A DNA stretch of 5,190 bases from an uncultured Chloroflexota bacterium (GCA_937138275.1 CAKZOY010000344.1:1-5190); one strand, 5' to 3'. Positions 1 to 5,162 are shown, counted from the stretch's first letter. Numbers and translations are program-made. The notes: generated by a model from the sequence alone, not told the origin.

Positions 1-209
1 TTGTGCGGGATGGTGACGTTGACGCCCCGGAACCCCAGGGCGACGATCCCCCGAACGGCGGCCTCCACCTGCCCCGGCGGGACGGGAAGGGGGACGTAGC
101 ACCAGGGAAGTCCCAGCACCCGGAAGGCCGCGTTGTGCATCACCGGCGAGAGACTGTGCGCCACAGGCCAGCCGATCAGCCCCACCAGTTGCGTGCGGCC
201 GTCTATCAT
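1..209 (-). CDS. aroE: Shikimate dehydrogenase, N-terminal part (cut by window edge)
   Basis: This enzyme reduces 3-dehydroshikimate to shikimate with NADPH in the cytoplasm. Only codons 1-69 plus two bases are present; the gene continues past the left edge. The visible part is the N-terminal substrate-binding domain. It has the family signature GWPVAHSLSPVMHN (residues 13-26), in which S19 and S21 match the shikimate-binding serines. It then has GVNVTIPH (62-69); the next codon begins AA, fitting the expected catalytic lysine of NVTxPxK. The ATG (209-207) overlaps the aroA stop in an ATGA, giving a 4-nt overlap and likely translational coupling. A perfect GGAGGT (220-215) lies 5 nt upstream, inside the end of aroA. 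The NADP-binding Rossmann half cannot be seen, so intactness of the whole gene is unknown. Confidence 0.96.
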   Translation of the reverse strand, partial: MIDGRTQLVGLIGWPVAHSLSPVMHNAAFRVLGLPWCYVPLPVPPGQVEAAVRGIVALGFRGVNVTIPH

Positions 210-1513
210 CGCGGACCTCCCATCAGGCGCTCCATCGTCGGGACGAAATCCGGGAAGGAGTCGGCGGCGCACTCCATGTTCTCCACGACGGTTGGCCCGG
301 AGGCAACCAGTCCGGCGACGAAGAGGGCCATCGCCAGCCGGTGGTCGCCGTGGCTGGAGACGGGAGCGCCGCGCAGAGGGGTCGGCCCGGCGACGACGAA
401 ACCGTCCGGCAGAGGCTCTATCCGGGCGCCCATCTTGCCCAACTCCTCCACCACGGTGGCGATGCGGTCGGTCTCCTTGACCCGCAGTTCGGCGGCGTCC
501 CGCACGACCGTTCGGCCGCGGGCCTGTGTGGCGGCGACGGCCAGAATGGGAAACTCGTCTATCATCCGCACGACCAGGTCACCGCTCACCTCCGTACCCC
601 ACAGCGCCGAGGAGCGGACGGTGATATTCCCCACCGGTTCGCCCCCCAGCAGATGCTCGTCTGTCACCGTGATGGAGGCCCCCATCGCCCGCAGCACGTC
701 CAGCAGGCCGGTGCGGGTGGGGTTGAGCCCCACATCGCAAATGGTGACTTCGGAATCCGGTACCAGGACGGAGGCGACGATGAGAAACGCCGCCGAGGAG
801 AAGTCGCCGGGGACGGTCGGGGAGAGCGGGCGTAGCGATTGTGCGGGTGGGTGAAGGATGATACCCTCTCCCTCTTTCCGAACGTCCACCCCCATCGCCG
901 CCAGCATCCGCTCAGTGTGGTCGCGGGTGGGGGCCGGTTCCTGGACGACGGTGGGGCCGTCAGCCAGAAGGCCAGCCAGCAGGAGGGCGCTCTTGACCTG
1001 GGCACTGGCGACTTCCAGACGGTGTTCGCAGCCCTGCAGCGGACGTCCCCGAATGGTCAGCGGGGCGTGGCCGTCGGTGTCGGTGATGTCGGCCCCCATG
1101 CGCCGCAACGGCTCCACGACCCGGCGCATCGGGCGGCGCAGCAGTTGGGGATCGCCGGTCAGGACACTTGAGAAGGGCTGACCGGATAGGACTCCCGCCA
1201 GCAGGCGCATCGTTGTAGCGGAACGGACGCAGTCCAGCGGGACTGCGGGTTCCCGGAAACCGCGCAGGCCCCGGCCGACGACGGTCAATACGGGCGTGCT
1301 ATCGTCTTTGACCGAGAGGGCGGTCTCCACCCCCAGGGCTTGCAGGCAGTGGAGAGTCGCCTGGCCGTCGCCGGTGAGGAGCGGGCCCTCAATCCGGCTC
1401 TCCCCTTCGGCCAGCGCGCCCAGAAGCAGGGCGCGATGGGAGATGGACTTATCGCCGGGGACCCTGGCGCGGCCGCGCAGAGGCCCCGCCGGATGGACGA
1501 CGGTCCGGTTCAC
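206..1513 (-). CDS. aroA: EPSP synthase (3-phosphoshikimate 1-carboxyvinyltransferase)
   Basis: This enzyme transfers the enolpyruvyl group of PEP to shikimate-3-phosphate, the sixth shikimate-pathway step and the target of glyphosate. The product is 435 aa, full length for the family. Visible motifs: PGDKSISHR (19-27, K22 as the PEP lysine), LLRRPM (124-129), SAQVKSALLLAGL (170-182), GDFSSAAF (236-243), NPTRTGLL (264-271), IDEFP (318-322, catalytic Asp/Glu region), RVKETDR (344-350, E347 and R350 matching E. coli E341 and R344), GDHRLAMA (389-396, R392 matching R386) and SFPDF (419-423). The start is GTG at 1513-1511, chosen because GGAGGT (1524-1519) lies 5 nt upstream and the product begins at the usual point. 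Oddity: the normally GNSGTT/GNAGTA loop reads VRSATTMRLL (96-105), with Ala99 at the position of E. coli Gly96 and Leu104 at Pro101. It follows tyrA after 71 nt and overlaps aroE by 4 nt. Confidence 0.98.
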   Translation of the reverse strand: MNRTVVHPAGPLRGRARVPGDKSISHRALLLGALAEGESRIEGPLLTGDGQATLHCLQALGVETALSVKDDSTPVLTVVGRGLRGFREPAVPLDCVRSATTMRLLAGVLSGQPFSSVLTGDPQLLRRPMRRVVEPLRRMGADITDTDGHAPLTIRGRPLQGCEHRLEVASAQVKSALLLAGLLADGPTVVQEPAPTRDHTERMLAAMGVDVRKEGEGIILHPPAQSLRPLSPTVPGDFSSAAFLIVASVLVPDSEVTICDVGLNPTRTGLLDVLRAMGASITVTDEHLLGGEPVGNITVRSSALWGTEVSGDLVVRMIDEFPILAVAATQARGRTVVRDAAELRVKETDRIATVVEELGKMGARIEPLPDGFVVAGPTPLRGAPVSSHGDHRLAMALFVAGLVASGPTVVENMECAADSFPDFVPTMERLMGGPR

Positions 1514-1518
1514 GAGAC

Positions 1519-1524
1519 ACCTCC
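1519..1524 (-). promoter_or_regulatory. Ribosome binding site of aroA
   Basis: A perfect GGAGGT ends 5 nt before a GTG. It decides the non-ATG start of aroA at 1513, because no ATG lies at a suitable place near the conserved N-terminus. Confidence 0.85.
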
Positions 1525-1554
1525 GTATTCAGGAAATGAGAGGCAGACGGACGC

Positions 1555-1571
1555 GGAAAACGCGGTTTTCC
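1555..1571. repeat. Small inverted repeat in the tyrA-aroA gap
   Basis: GGAAAA and TTTTCC form a 6-bp perfect stem around a 5-nt loop (CGCGG on the plus strand), in the middle of the only gap above 35 nt between structural genes. There is no T-run after it on either strand, so it is not a normal terminator. It may be an mRNA processing or stability element, or chance. Confidence 0.4.
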
Positions 1572-1584
1572 AAGCGCGAATCTC

Positions 1585-2442
1585 TCAGAACATCTCCAGC
1601 CGCTGCCGACGGACGGAAGTCAGGGCAATCCGCAAGGCCCCCTCATCCCCCTGCTCCAGCCACTCAGCCAGGCGGTCCAGGTGGTTTCGGCAGGCCCGAA
1701 GCGCATGGAGCACCATCTCCCGGTTGGTCAGCAGGATGTCCACCATCATCGTCACGTCGCTGGCCGCCAGGCGGGAGGTGTCGCGAAACCCTGCGGCGGC
1801 GACCTCCCGCGCGGTCGGGTCGGCGGTCAGGACCTCCTCCGCGGCGGCGACCAGCGCCCAGGAGAGGGCGTAGGGGAGATGGCTCAGGAAGGCGACCCAC
1901 CGGTCGTGGCGTTCGGCGTCCAGCACCAGAGGGCGTGCGCCGACGGCCCGGACGATTTCCCGGCCCAGGGCGAGCGCTTCCGGCGATGTGCGCGGGAGGG
2001 GAACCAGGATGAAGGTGCAGTTCCAATAGAGATCGGGGTCGGCGGCCTCCAGGCCGGACTTCTCCTTGCCGCACATCGGATGGCCGCCGAGGGGCTGGAC
2101 GTGGGGGGGGAGGCGTTCCATCGCGGCGAGGACGGCCCGCTTGGTGCTGCCCAGGTCCATCACCAGGCAATCGGAGGGCAGGAAAGGGGCCATCTCGTCT
2201 ATCTGCTGGAGAATGGTGCGGACGGGTGTCGCCAGGATCACCACATCGGCGTTCCGAACGCCGTCGGCGAGGGAAGTGGTTCCCTCTCCGATGAGGCCGG
2301 CCGCCAGGGCCACCTCCAGGGTCTGGCGCCGCCGCGCCACGCCGACGACCTGCCGACAACGGCCCCGGAGAGCTCCCGCCAGAGACCCTCCCATCAGCCC
2401 CAGCCCCACCACGGCGATCCGGGCTTCGCTCAAGACCTTCAT
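1585..2442 (-). CDS. tyrA: Prephenate/arogenate dehydrogenase
   Basis: This enzyme oxidatively decarboxylates prephenate (to 4-hydroxyphenylpyruvate) or arogenate (to tyrosine). The product is 285 aa with no C-terminal ACT domain. It has a Rossmann glycine motif GLGLMGGS (13-20), ATPV (71-74), DLGSTK (96-101), GGHPMCGKEKSG (119-130; H121 matches the catalytic-site His of Aquifex TyrA), FLSHLPYALS (185-194) and AGFRDTSRLA (217-226). The strand-2 end reads GVARRRQT (34-41), lacking the acidic residue typical of NAD-specific forms and carrying Arg instead. This and FRDTSR recall the NADP-dependent cyanobacterial arogenate dehydrogenase, so NADP use is inferred; substrate choice cannot be decided. 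The ATG (2442-2440) overlaps the aroF stop as ATGA, with a modest GGGGAG (2454-2449) upstream. An upstream ATG at 2502 is rejected because it would add 20 unmatched residues inside aroF. Confidence 0.95.
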   Translation of the reverse strand: MKVLSEARIAVVGLGLMGGSLAGALRGRCRQVVGVARRRQTLEVALAAGLIGEGTTSLADGVRNADVVILATPVRTILQQIDEMAPFLPSDCLVMDLGSTKRAVLAAMERLPPHVQPLGGHPMCGKEKSGLEAADPDLYWNCTFILVPLPRTSPEALALGREIVRAVGARPLVLDAERHDRWVAFLSHLPYALSWALVAAAEEVLTADPTAREVAAAGFRDTSRLAASDVTMMVDILLTNREMVLHALRACRNHLDRLAEWLEQGDEGALRIALTSVRRQRLEMF

Positions 2443-3479
2443 CCGCCTCTCCCCGGGGGATTGCCGTTCAGCGTCCGCCCCACAGCCCCGGCGACCGGCC
2501 ATAAACTGGCCATCAAGGCGGCGAAGCGAGCAGGCGTCAGCGATTGGGCGCCGTCGGAGAGCGCTTTCTCTGGATGGGGATGCACCTCAATGATGAGCCC
2601 GTCGGCGCCGGCCGCCACCGCAGCCCGGGAGACCGGTTCCACCAGTTCCCATTTCCCGGTGCTGTGGCTGGGGTCCACCACCACCGGCAGGTGGCTGAGT
2701 TGCTTCACCAGCGGGACCGCGCTGATGTCCAGGGTGTTACGGGTGTAGGGCTCAAAGGTGCGGATGCCCCGCTCGCAGAGGATGACGCGATCGTTGCCCT
2801 GGGCGAGGATGTACTCGGCCGCCATCAGCCATTCCTCTACGGTGGACATCATCCCCCGTTTGAGGAGCACGGGCTTCTGGGTCTGACCTACGGCCTGCAG
2901 GAGGGGGAAGTTCTGCGTGTTGCGCGCCCCGATCTGGAGGATGTCGGCATAGGCGGCCACCAGAGGGACCGTCTGGACGTCCATCACTTCGGTGACCACC
3001 GGGAGGCCGGTCGCCTCGCGCGCCTCAGCCAGCAGTTTCAGGCCCTCCTCGCCCAGCCCCTGGAAACTGTACGGGGACGTGCGGGGCTTAAAGGCGCCGC
3101 CGCGCAGGATATGGGCACCGGCCTCTTTGACGGCCCAGGCTGTCTCCAGCAGCTGCTCGCGGCTCTCCACGGCGCACGGTCCAGCCATCACGACCAGCGT
3201 CTGCCCGCCGATGAGGACTCCGCTGACCGAGACCACCGTCTCCGCGGGATGGAACTCGCGGCTGGCCAGTTTGAACGGTCGGAGGACGGGTACCGTCCGC
3301 TCCACTCCGGCCATCCGCTCTATCTGCTCCCGGTCAATGGGGCGTTCGTCGCCGATGATGCCGATAATGGTGCGTTCTTCCCCCTGGGAAAGATGGGTAC
3401 GGTACCCCCATGCCTCCACCCGTGCGACAACATTTGCAATTTGTTCTGGAGTTGCTTCTCTCTTCATCACGACAATCAT
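2439..3479 (-). CDS. aroF: DAHP synthase, type I-beta with N-terminal regulatory domain
   Basis: This enzyme condenses PEP and erythrose-4-phosphate to DAHP, the committed entry to the shikimate pathway. The product is 346 aa. Residues 1-70 form the ferredoxin-like regulatory domain seen in Thermotoga maritima DAHP synthase (opening MIVVMK; ERTIIGIIGD at 35-44). The TIM-barrel domain follows: AGPCAVES (99-106), LRGGAFKPRTSPYSFQG (125-141), QIGARNTQNF (182-191), LLKRGM (205-210), LCERGIRTF (234-242), DPSHSTG (269-275) and EVHPHPEKALSDG (298-310). The metal ligands C102, H272, E298 and D309 fall at the same numbers as in T. maritima. H29 and S31, which bind inhibitory tyrosine there, are also present, so tyrosine feedback inhibition is inferred. 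The start ATG at 3479 has AGGAGG (3491-3486) 6 nt upstream, in the 15-nt gap after pheA. No chorismate mutase domain is fused; the separate AroH supplies that activity. Confidence 0.97.
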   Translation of the reverse strand: MIVVMKREATPEQIANVVARVEAWGYRTHLSQGEERTIIGIIGDERPIDREQIERMAGVERTVPVLRPFKLASREFHPAETVVSVSGVLIGGQTLVVMAGPCAVESREQLLETAWAVKEAGAHILRGGAFKPRTSPYSFQGLGEEGLKLLAEAREATGLPVVTEVMDVQTVPLVAAYADILQIGARNTQNFPLLQAVGQTQKPVLLKRGMMSTVEEWLMAAEYILAQGNDRVILCERGIRTFEPYTRNTLDISAVPLVKQLSHLPVVVDPSHSTGKWELVEPVSRAAVAAGADGLIIEVHPHPEKALSDGAQSLTPARFAALMASLWPVAGAVGRTLNGNPPGRGG

Positions 3480-3494
3480 TCCTCTCCTCCTGGA

Positions 3495-4331
3495 TTATTG
3501 GTCCTTAACCAGCGACATCGTCGCCGCCGGGTAGGAACCGAGCGATTTGACAAACGAAGCGCGGCGCAACAGCCCCATAATCGCCGCCTCGCAGACGGGG
3601 TCCTGCCAGTGCCCTTCAAAGTCCAGGTAGAAGATGTACTCCCAGGGGCGATTGAGGCGCGGGCGGGACTCAATTTTGGTCAGATTGATGCCCCGGACGG
3701 CGAATTCGCCCAGACACTCGTACAGCGCCCCGGGGCGGTGGCGGACGGAAAAGATGAGGGAAGTTTTGGAATGGGGCGCCCGAGGGGGGTCGTCTAAAGA
3801 AAGGACGAAGAAGCGGGTGTAGTTGAAGGGGAAATCCTCGATGTCGGTGGCGATAACCTCCAGACCGTACAATTCGGCCGCCAGCGCGCTGGCGATGACC
3901 CCCACATCCCGCTCCGGGTTTGCCGCCAGGTCGCGGGCGCTGCCAGCGGTATCAAAGGCGGGCTCCGGCTTCAGCCCGTAGCGGCTGAGATACCGCTGAC
4001 ACTGCGCCAGAGCCTGAGGATGGGAGCGGACGCGCTGCAGGTCCGCCGGACGGGTGCCGGGAAGCGCCAGCAACATATGGCGAACCCGCAGAATCGTCTC
4101 GGCATAAATCCGCAGGTCCCGCTCCATTAACAGTTCATACGTGCGGGTGACGGAACCGCTCACGGCGTTCTCCACCGGCACCACCCCGTAGTCGGCCTCG
4201 CCGTGCTCCACCGCCGCGAAGACCTCATCCAGGGTATCCCGGGGAACGCTCTGCACTTCCGGGCCGAAGAACTGCCGGATGGCCTCTTCCGAATAAGCAC
4301 CAGATACTCCCTGAAATGCGACTCGCGTCAT
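3495..4331 (-). CDS. pheA: Prephenate dehydratase with C-terminal ACT domain
   Basis: This enzyme converts prephenate to phenylpyruvate, the step before transamination to phenylalanine. The product is 278 aa, the usual size of a monofunctional PDT-ACT protein, with no chorismate mutase domain. Catalytic-domain motifs: FQGVSGAYSEEA (6-17), VPVENAVSGSV (51-61), SHPQALAQC (103-111), FDTAGSA (126-132) and the diagnostic NYTRFF (170-175), whose Thr172 and Arg173 are the active-site TRF residues. The ACT domain (about 188-270) keeps both phenylalanine-binding motifs, GAL (201-203) and ESRP (221-224), so allosteric inhibition by phenylalanine is inferred. The start ATG at 4331-4329 is fixed by AAAGGAGG (4344-4337), 5 nt upstream, and by the family N-terminus. 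It follows aroH after 32 nt and precedes aroF by 15 nt. The open frame upstream of this ATG is only a shadow of aroH. Confidence 0.97.
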   Translation of the reverse strand: MTRVAFQGVSGAYSEEAIRQFFGPEVQSVPRDTLDEVFAAVEHGEADYGVVPVENAVSGSVTRTYELLMERDLRIYAETILRVRHMLLALPGTRPADLQRVRSHPQALAQCQRYLSRYGLKPEPAFDTAGSARDLAANPERDVGVIASALAAELYGLEVIATDIEDFPFNYTRFFVLSLDDPPRAPHSKTSLIFSVRHRPGALYECLGEFAVRGINLTKIESRPRLNRPWEYIFYLDFEGHWQDPVCEAAIMGLLRRASFVKSLGSYPAATMSLVKDQ

Positions 4332-4363
4332 CTTCCCCTCCTTTCCTGCACCAGGGTTTGTTT

Positions 4364-4756
4364 CTACAGGCCCCAATCCGGGCGCAGTTGCCGGGCCTCC
4401 CGCAGATAGACGTGACGGATGCGCTCGGCGGGTCGGTCGGTGTTCCACAGGATGAGCACCCGGATACAGCGGGGCAGGCTTCCCGCAACGGCCATTTCCT
4501 GAACGCACAGCATGGGAACCTGAGTCCATCCCATCTCGCGGGCAGCTTGCGCAGGATAGGCGGCATCCAGATCGGGAGATGCTGTAAAAATGACGGCCGC
4601 CACATCCCCGGTATGCACATCGTTGGCCGCGATGATCCGTTCCAGGAGTTCGCGCGTGGCATTGAGGATGGCCTCGGCGGTGTTGGACTCGGCACAGGTG
4701 GCGCCGCGAATCCCCCGGCAGGCGCTTTCTCTCTGGTGGCGAAGCAACCCTCTCAC
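4364..4756 (-). CDS. aroH: Chorismate mutase, AroH type
   Basis: This enzyme rearranges chorismate to prephenate by a pericyclic reaction, feeding PheA and TyrA, the next and third-next genes. The product is 130 aa, resembling the trimeric Bacillus subtilis/Thermus AroH fold rather than the helical AroQ fold. Motifs: RGIRGAT (14-20, R17 as B. subtilis R7), SPDLDAAYPAQAAREMGW (60-77, R73 as R63), LCVQEM (83-88, E87 as catalytic E78), CIRVL (97-101, R99 as R90), RHVYL (114-118, Y117 as Y108) and LRPD (124-127, R125 as R116). All main substrate-contacting charged residues are present. B. subtilis Lys60 is replaced by Gln70; Thermus also differs there. The best start is GTG (4756-4754), 4 nt after AAAGGAGG (4768-4761). 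It gives about ten extra N-terminal residues compared with B. subtilis; TTG at 4747 is the alternative. It is the first structural gene after the attenuator. Confidence 0.95.
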   Translation of the reverse strand: MRGLLRHQRESACRGIRGATCAESNTAEAILNATRELLERIIAANDVHTGDVAAVIFTASPDLDAAYPAQAAREMGWTQVPMLCVQEMAVAGSLPRCIRVLILWNTDRPAERIRHVYLREARQLRPDWGL

Positions 4757-4760
4757 CGGT

Positions 4761-4768
4761 CCTCCTTT
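4761..4768 (-). promoter_or_regulatory. Ribosome binding site of aroH, next to the terminator U-tract
   Basis: AAAGGAGG begins 7 nt after the terminator's U-tract and ends 4 nt before GTG 4756. It supports that GTG as the aroH start. It lies outside the terminator and antiterminator helices, so attenuation would act on transcription rather than by hiding this site. Confidence 0.8.
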
Positions 4769-4775
4769 GCGGGAT

Positions 4776-4810
4776 AAAAAAAGAACGTGGAGCGGTTGCT
4801 CCACGTTCTT
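4776..4810 (-). terminator. Intrinsic terminator (attenuator) upstream of aroH
   Basis: On the minus strand, AAGAACGTGGAGC (4810-4798) pairs perfectly with GCTCCACGTTCTT (4793-4781). This gives a 13-bp stem with an AACC loop, followed by seven T (4782-4776, overlapping the stem end). It lies between the leader-peptide stop and the aroH ribosome binding site, where a terminator would cut off the operon unless prevented. A competing helix exists (4869-4856 with 4805-4792). Stem, U-run and position are seen directly; its role as an attenuator is inferred. Confidence 0.93.
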
Positions 4811-4869
4811 GAGATTTCTCGGGCCGAGCCTGGTTACTACTGGCTCTCCGCCCGGCGCGAAGCAACCGC
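4792..4869 (-). promoter_or_regulatory. Antiterminator helix of the aro attenuator
   Basis: GCGGTTGCTTCGCG (4869-4856, inside the leader-peptide frame) is complementary over 14 bp to CGTGGAGCAACCGC (4805-4792), with only two G-U pairs. The first nine pairs, 4869-4861 with 4800-4792, are all Watson-Crick. The helix consumes seven bases of the terminator's upstream arm, the rest of its loop side and two bases of the downstream arm, so the two structures exclude each other. No other role was found for this precise match. Confidence 0.82.
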
Positions 4870-4902
4870 GCCCGGAGGCGGGCAACCAAAGTAATACCAG
4901 GC
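4828..4902 (-). promoter_or_regulatory. Long-range helix pairing the Trp-Tyr-Tyr codons with the leader stop region
   Basis: GCCTGGT (4902-4896) pairs perfectly with ACCAGGC (4834-4828). After a single bulged A (4835), ATTACT (4895-4890) pairs with AGTAGT (4841-4836), with one G-U. The helix has about 13 bp and encloses the hairpin 4881-4848. It could form only when no ribosome occupies the control codons or the stop codons, and would then stabilise the terminating conformation. Confidence 0.55.
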
Positions 4903-4926
4903 AAAGTAGCGAACGATCCCGGCCAT
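4837..4926 (-). CDS. Aromatic-rich leader peptide of the aro operon attenuator
   Basis: This is a 29-codon frame whose residues 6-13 read RYFAWYYF: Tyr codons 7, 11 and 12, Phe codons 8 and 13, Trp codon 10. Six of seven consecutive codons (7-13) are thus aromatic, upstream of a terminator that precedes genes for aromatic amino acid synthesis. The codons after it (Pro16-Pro18, then Ala, Arg) are dictated by GC-rich RNA helices rather than by protein function. It ends with tandem stops TAG-TAA (4839-4834). The likely role is ribosome-mediated attenuation: ribosomes stalled for charged tRNA-Tyr, tRNA-Phe or tRNA-Trp expose the antiterminator strand at 4869-4856. ATG 4926 is chosen because the promoter lies directly before it; longer upstream frames would begin outside the transcript. 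There is no Shine-Dalgarno sequence. The peptide itself probably has no function after synthesis. Confidence 0.85.
   Translation of the reverse strand: MAGIVRYFAWYYFGCPPPGAVASRRAESQ
4848..4881 (-). promoter_or_regulatory. Anti-antiterminator hairpin in the leader
   Basis: GGCGCG (4872-4867) pairs with CGCGCC (4859-4854) around a 7-nt loop. CCGCC (4881-4877) pairs with GGCGG (4852-4848) below an asymmetric internal loop. The hairpin holds much of the antiterminator strand 4869-4856. A ribosome halted on codons 11-13 would cover or disturb its 5' side. It may also serve as the pause hairpin. The pairing is visible; the role is inferred. Confidence 0.65.
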
Positions 4927-4937
4927 ACTTAGTCTAC

Positions 4938-4965
4938 ATGATATCCGGAATGGCCATTTTGTCAA
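4938..4965 (-). promoter_or_regulatory. Sigma-70 type promoter of the aro operon
   Basis: TTGACA (4965-4960, 6 of 6 to consensus) is followed after 16 bp by TATCAT (4943-4938, 5 of 6). Transcription should begin near 4933-4929. The leader ATG is at 4926, so the 5' untranslated region would be only about 3-7 nt and cannot hold a Shine-Dalgarno sequence. No other equally good promoter was noticed ahead of aroH. All genes to the left are close enough to be transcribed from here. Confidence 0.85.
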
Positions 4966-5016
4966 GTGCGGTGTGCCCTGGCTGGCGCAGTAATTTGCCC
5001 TGTGTGGGAAAGGGGT

Positions 5017-5076
5017 GGGGTGTGGGGTTGTGGGGGCGGCTTCGCCGCCCCCACAACCCCACATCCCCCTTTTTTT
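5017..5076 (+). repeat. Long GC-rich palindrome followed by a T-run (repeat element or rightward terminator)
   Basis: Bases 5021-5040 are perfectly complementary to 5044-5063 around a 3-nt loop (TTC). Pairing extends outward through one G-T to 5017/5067, giving about 24 bp. Seven T follow at 5070-5076, as in an intrinsic terminator read left to right. However, no plus-strand gene ends here, and the operon promoter fires the other way from 4965. It may be a dispersed palindromic intergenic repeat, or a terminator blocking antisense transcription. The inverted repeat is certain; its role is not. Confidence 0.75.
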
Positions 5077-5133
5077 CGTGGGCGCTTTGCTCCCCAAAAG
5101 GGATTTGCTACACAAGCCCGACTGGGGCTTCGC

Positions 5134-5162
5134 TTGCCATTTATTCGCTGCTGATGTACACT
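5134..5162 (+). promoter_or_regulatory. Weak candidate rightward promoter
   Basis: TTGCCA (5134-5139, 5 of 6) and TACACT (5157-5162, 4 of 6) are separated by 17 bp and would fire toward a gene beyond the right edge. No start codon with a ribosome binding site follows inside the window. The rest of 4966-5190 shows no recognisable gene. This is a motif match only. Confidence 0.25.

Noticed and set aside
3..854. Long plus-strand open frames opposite aroA, tyrA, aroF and pheA
   Set aside because: They are Arg/Pro/Gly/Ser-rich shadow frames, typical of GC-rich coding DNA, and lie antisense to genes with full conserved motif sets; none shows a recognisable domain.
2443..2502. An earlier TyrA start at 2502
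   Set aside because: It would overlap the end of aroF by 64 nt and add 20 unmatched residues before a Rossmann strand that already begins properly from the ATG at 2442.
4574..4579. Gln70 in AroH replacing B. subtilis Lys60 as a possible active-site defect
   Set aside because: As recalled, Thermus AroH also differs there, while the key Arg, Glu and Tyr residues are kept, so loss of activity is not indicated.
4332..4904. An N-terminal extension of PheA reaching to 4904
   Set aside because: The added residues are out-of-frame translation of aroH and the leader; the ATG at 4331 has a strong ribosome binding site and gives the family's normal N-terminus.
4764..4926. T-box riboswitch or TRAP-binding leader
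   Set aside because: No T-box consensus segment (AGGGUGGNACCGCG-like) is present, and only a few scattered GAG/UAG triplets occur rather than a regular series; the aromatic codon run fits ribosome-mediated attenuation better.
4927..5115. A longer 92-residue protein ending as the leader peptide
   Set aside because: The frame crosses the promoter and the palindrome; transcription begins close to 4930, so only the part from ATG 4926 would be in the mRNA.
5114..5130. Six-bp hairpin AAGCCC/GGGCTT near the right edge
   Set aside because: The stem is short, has no T-run and no gene attached; it is expected by chance in GC-rich intergenic DNA.
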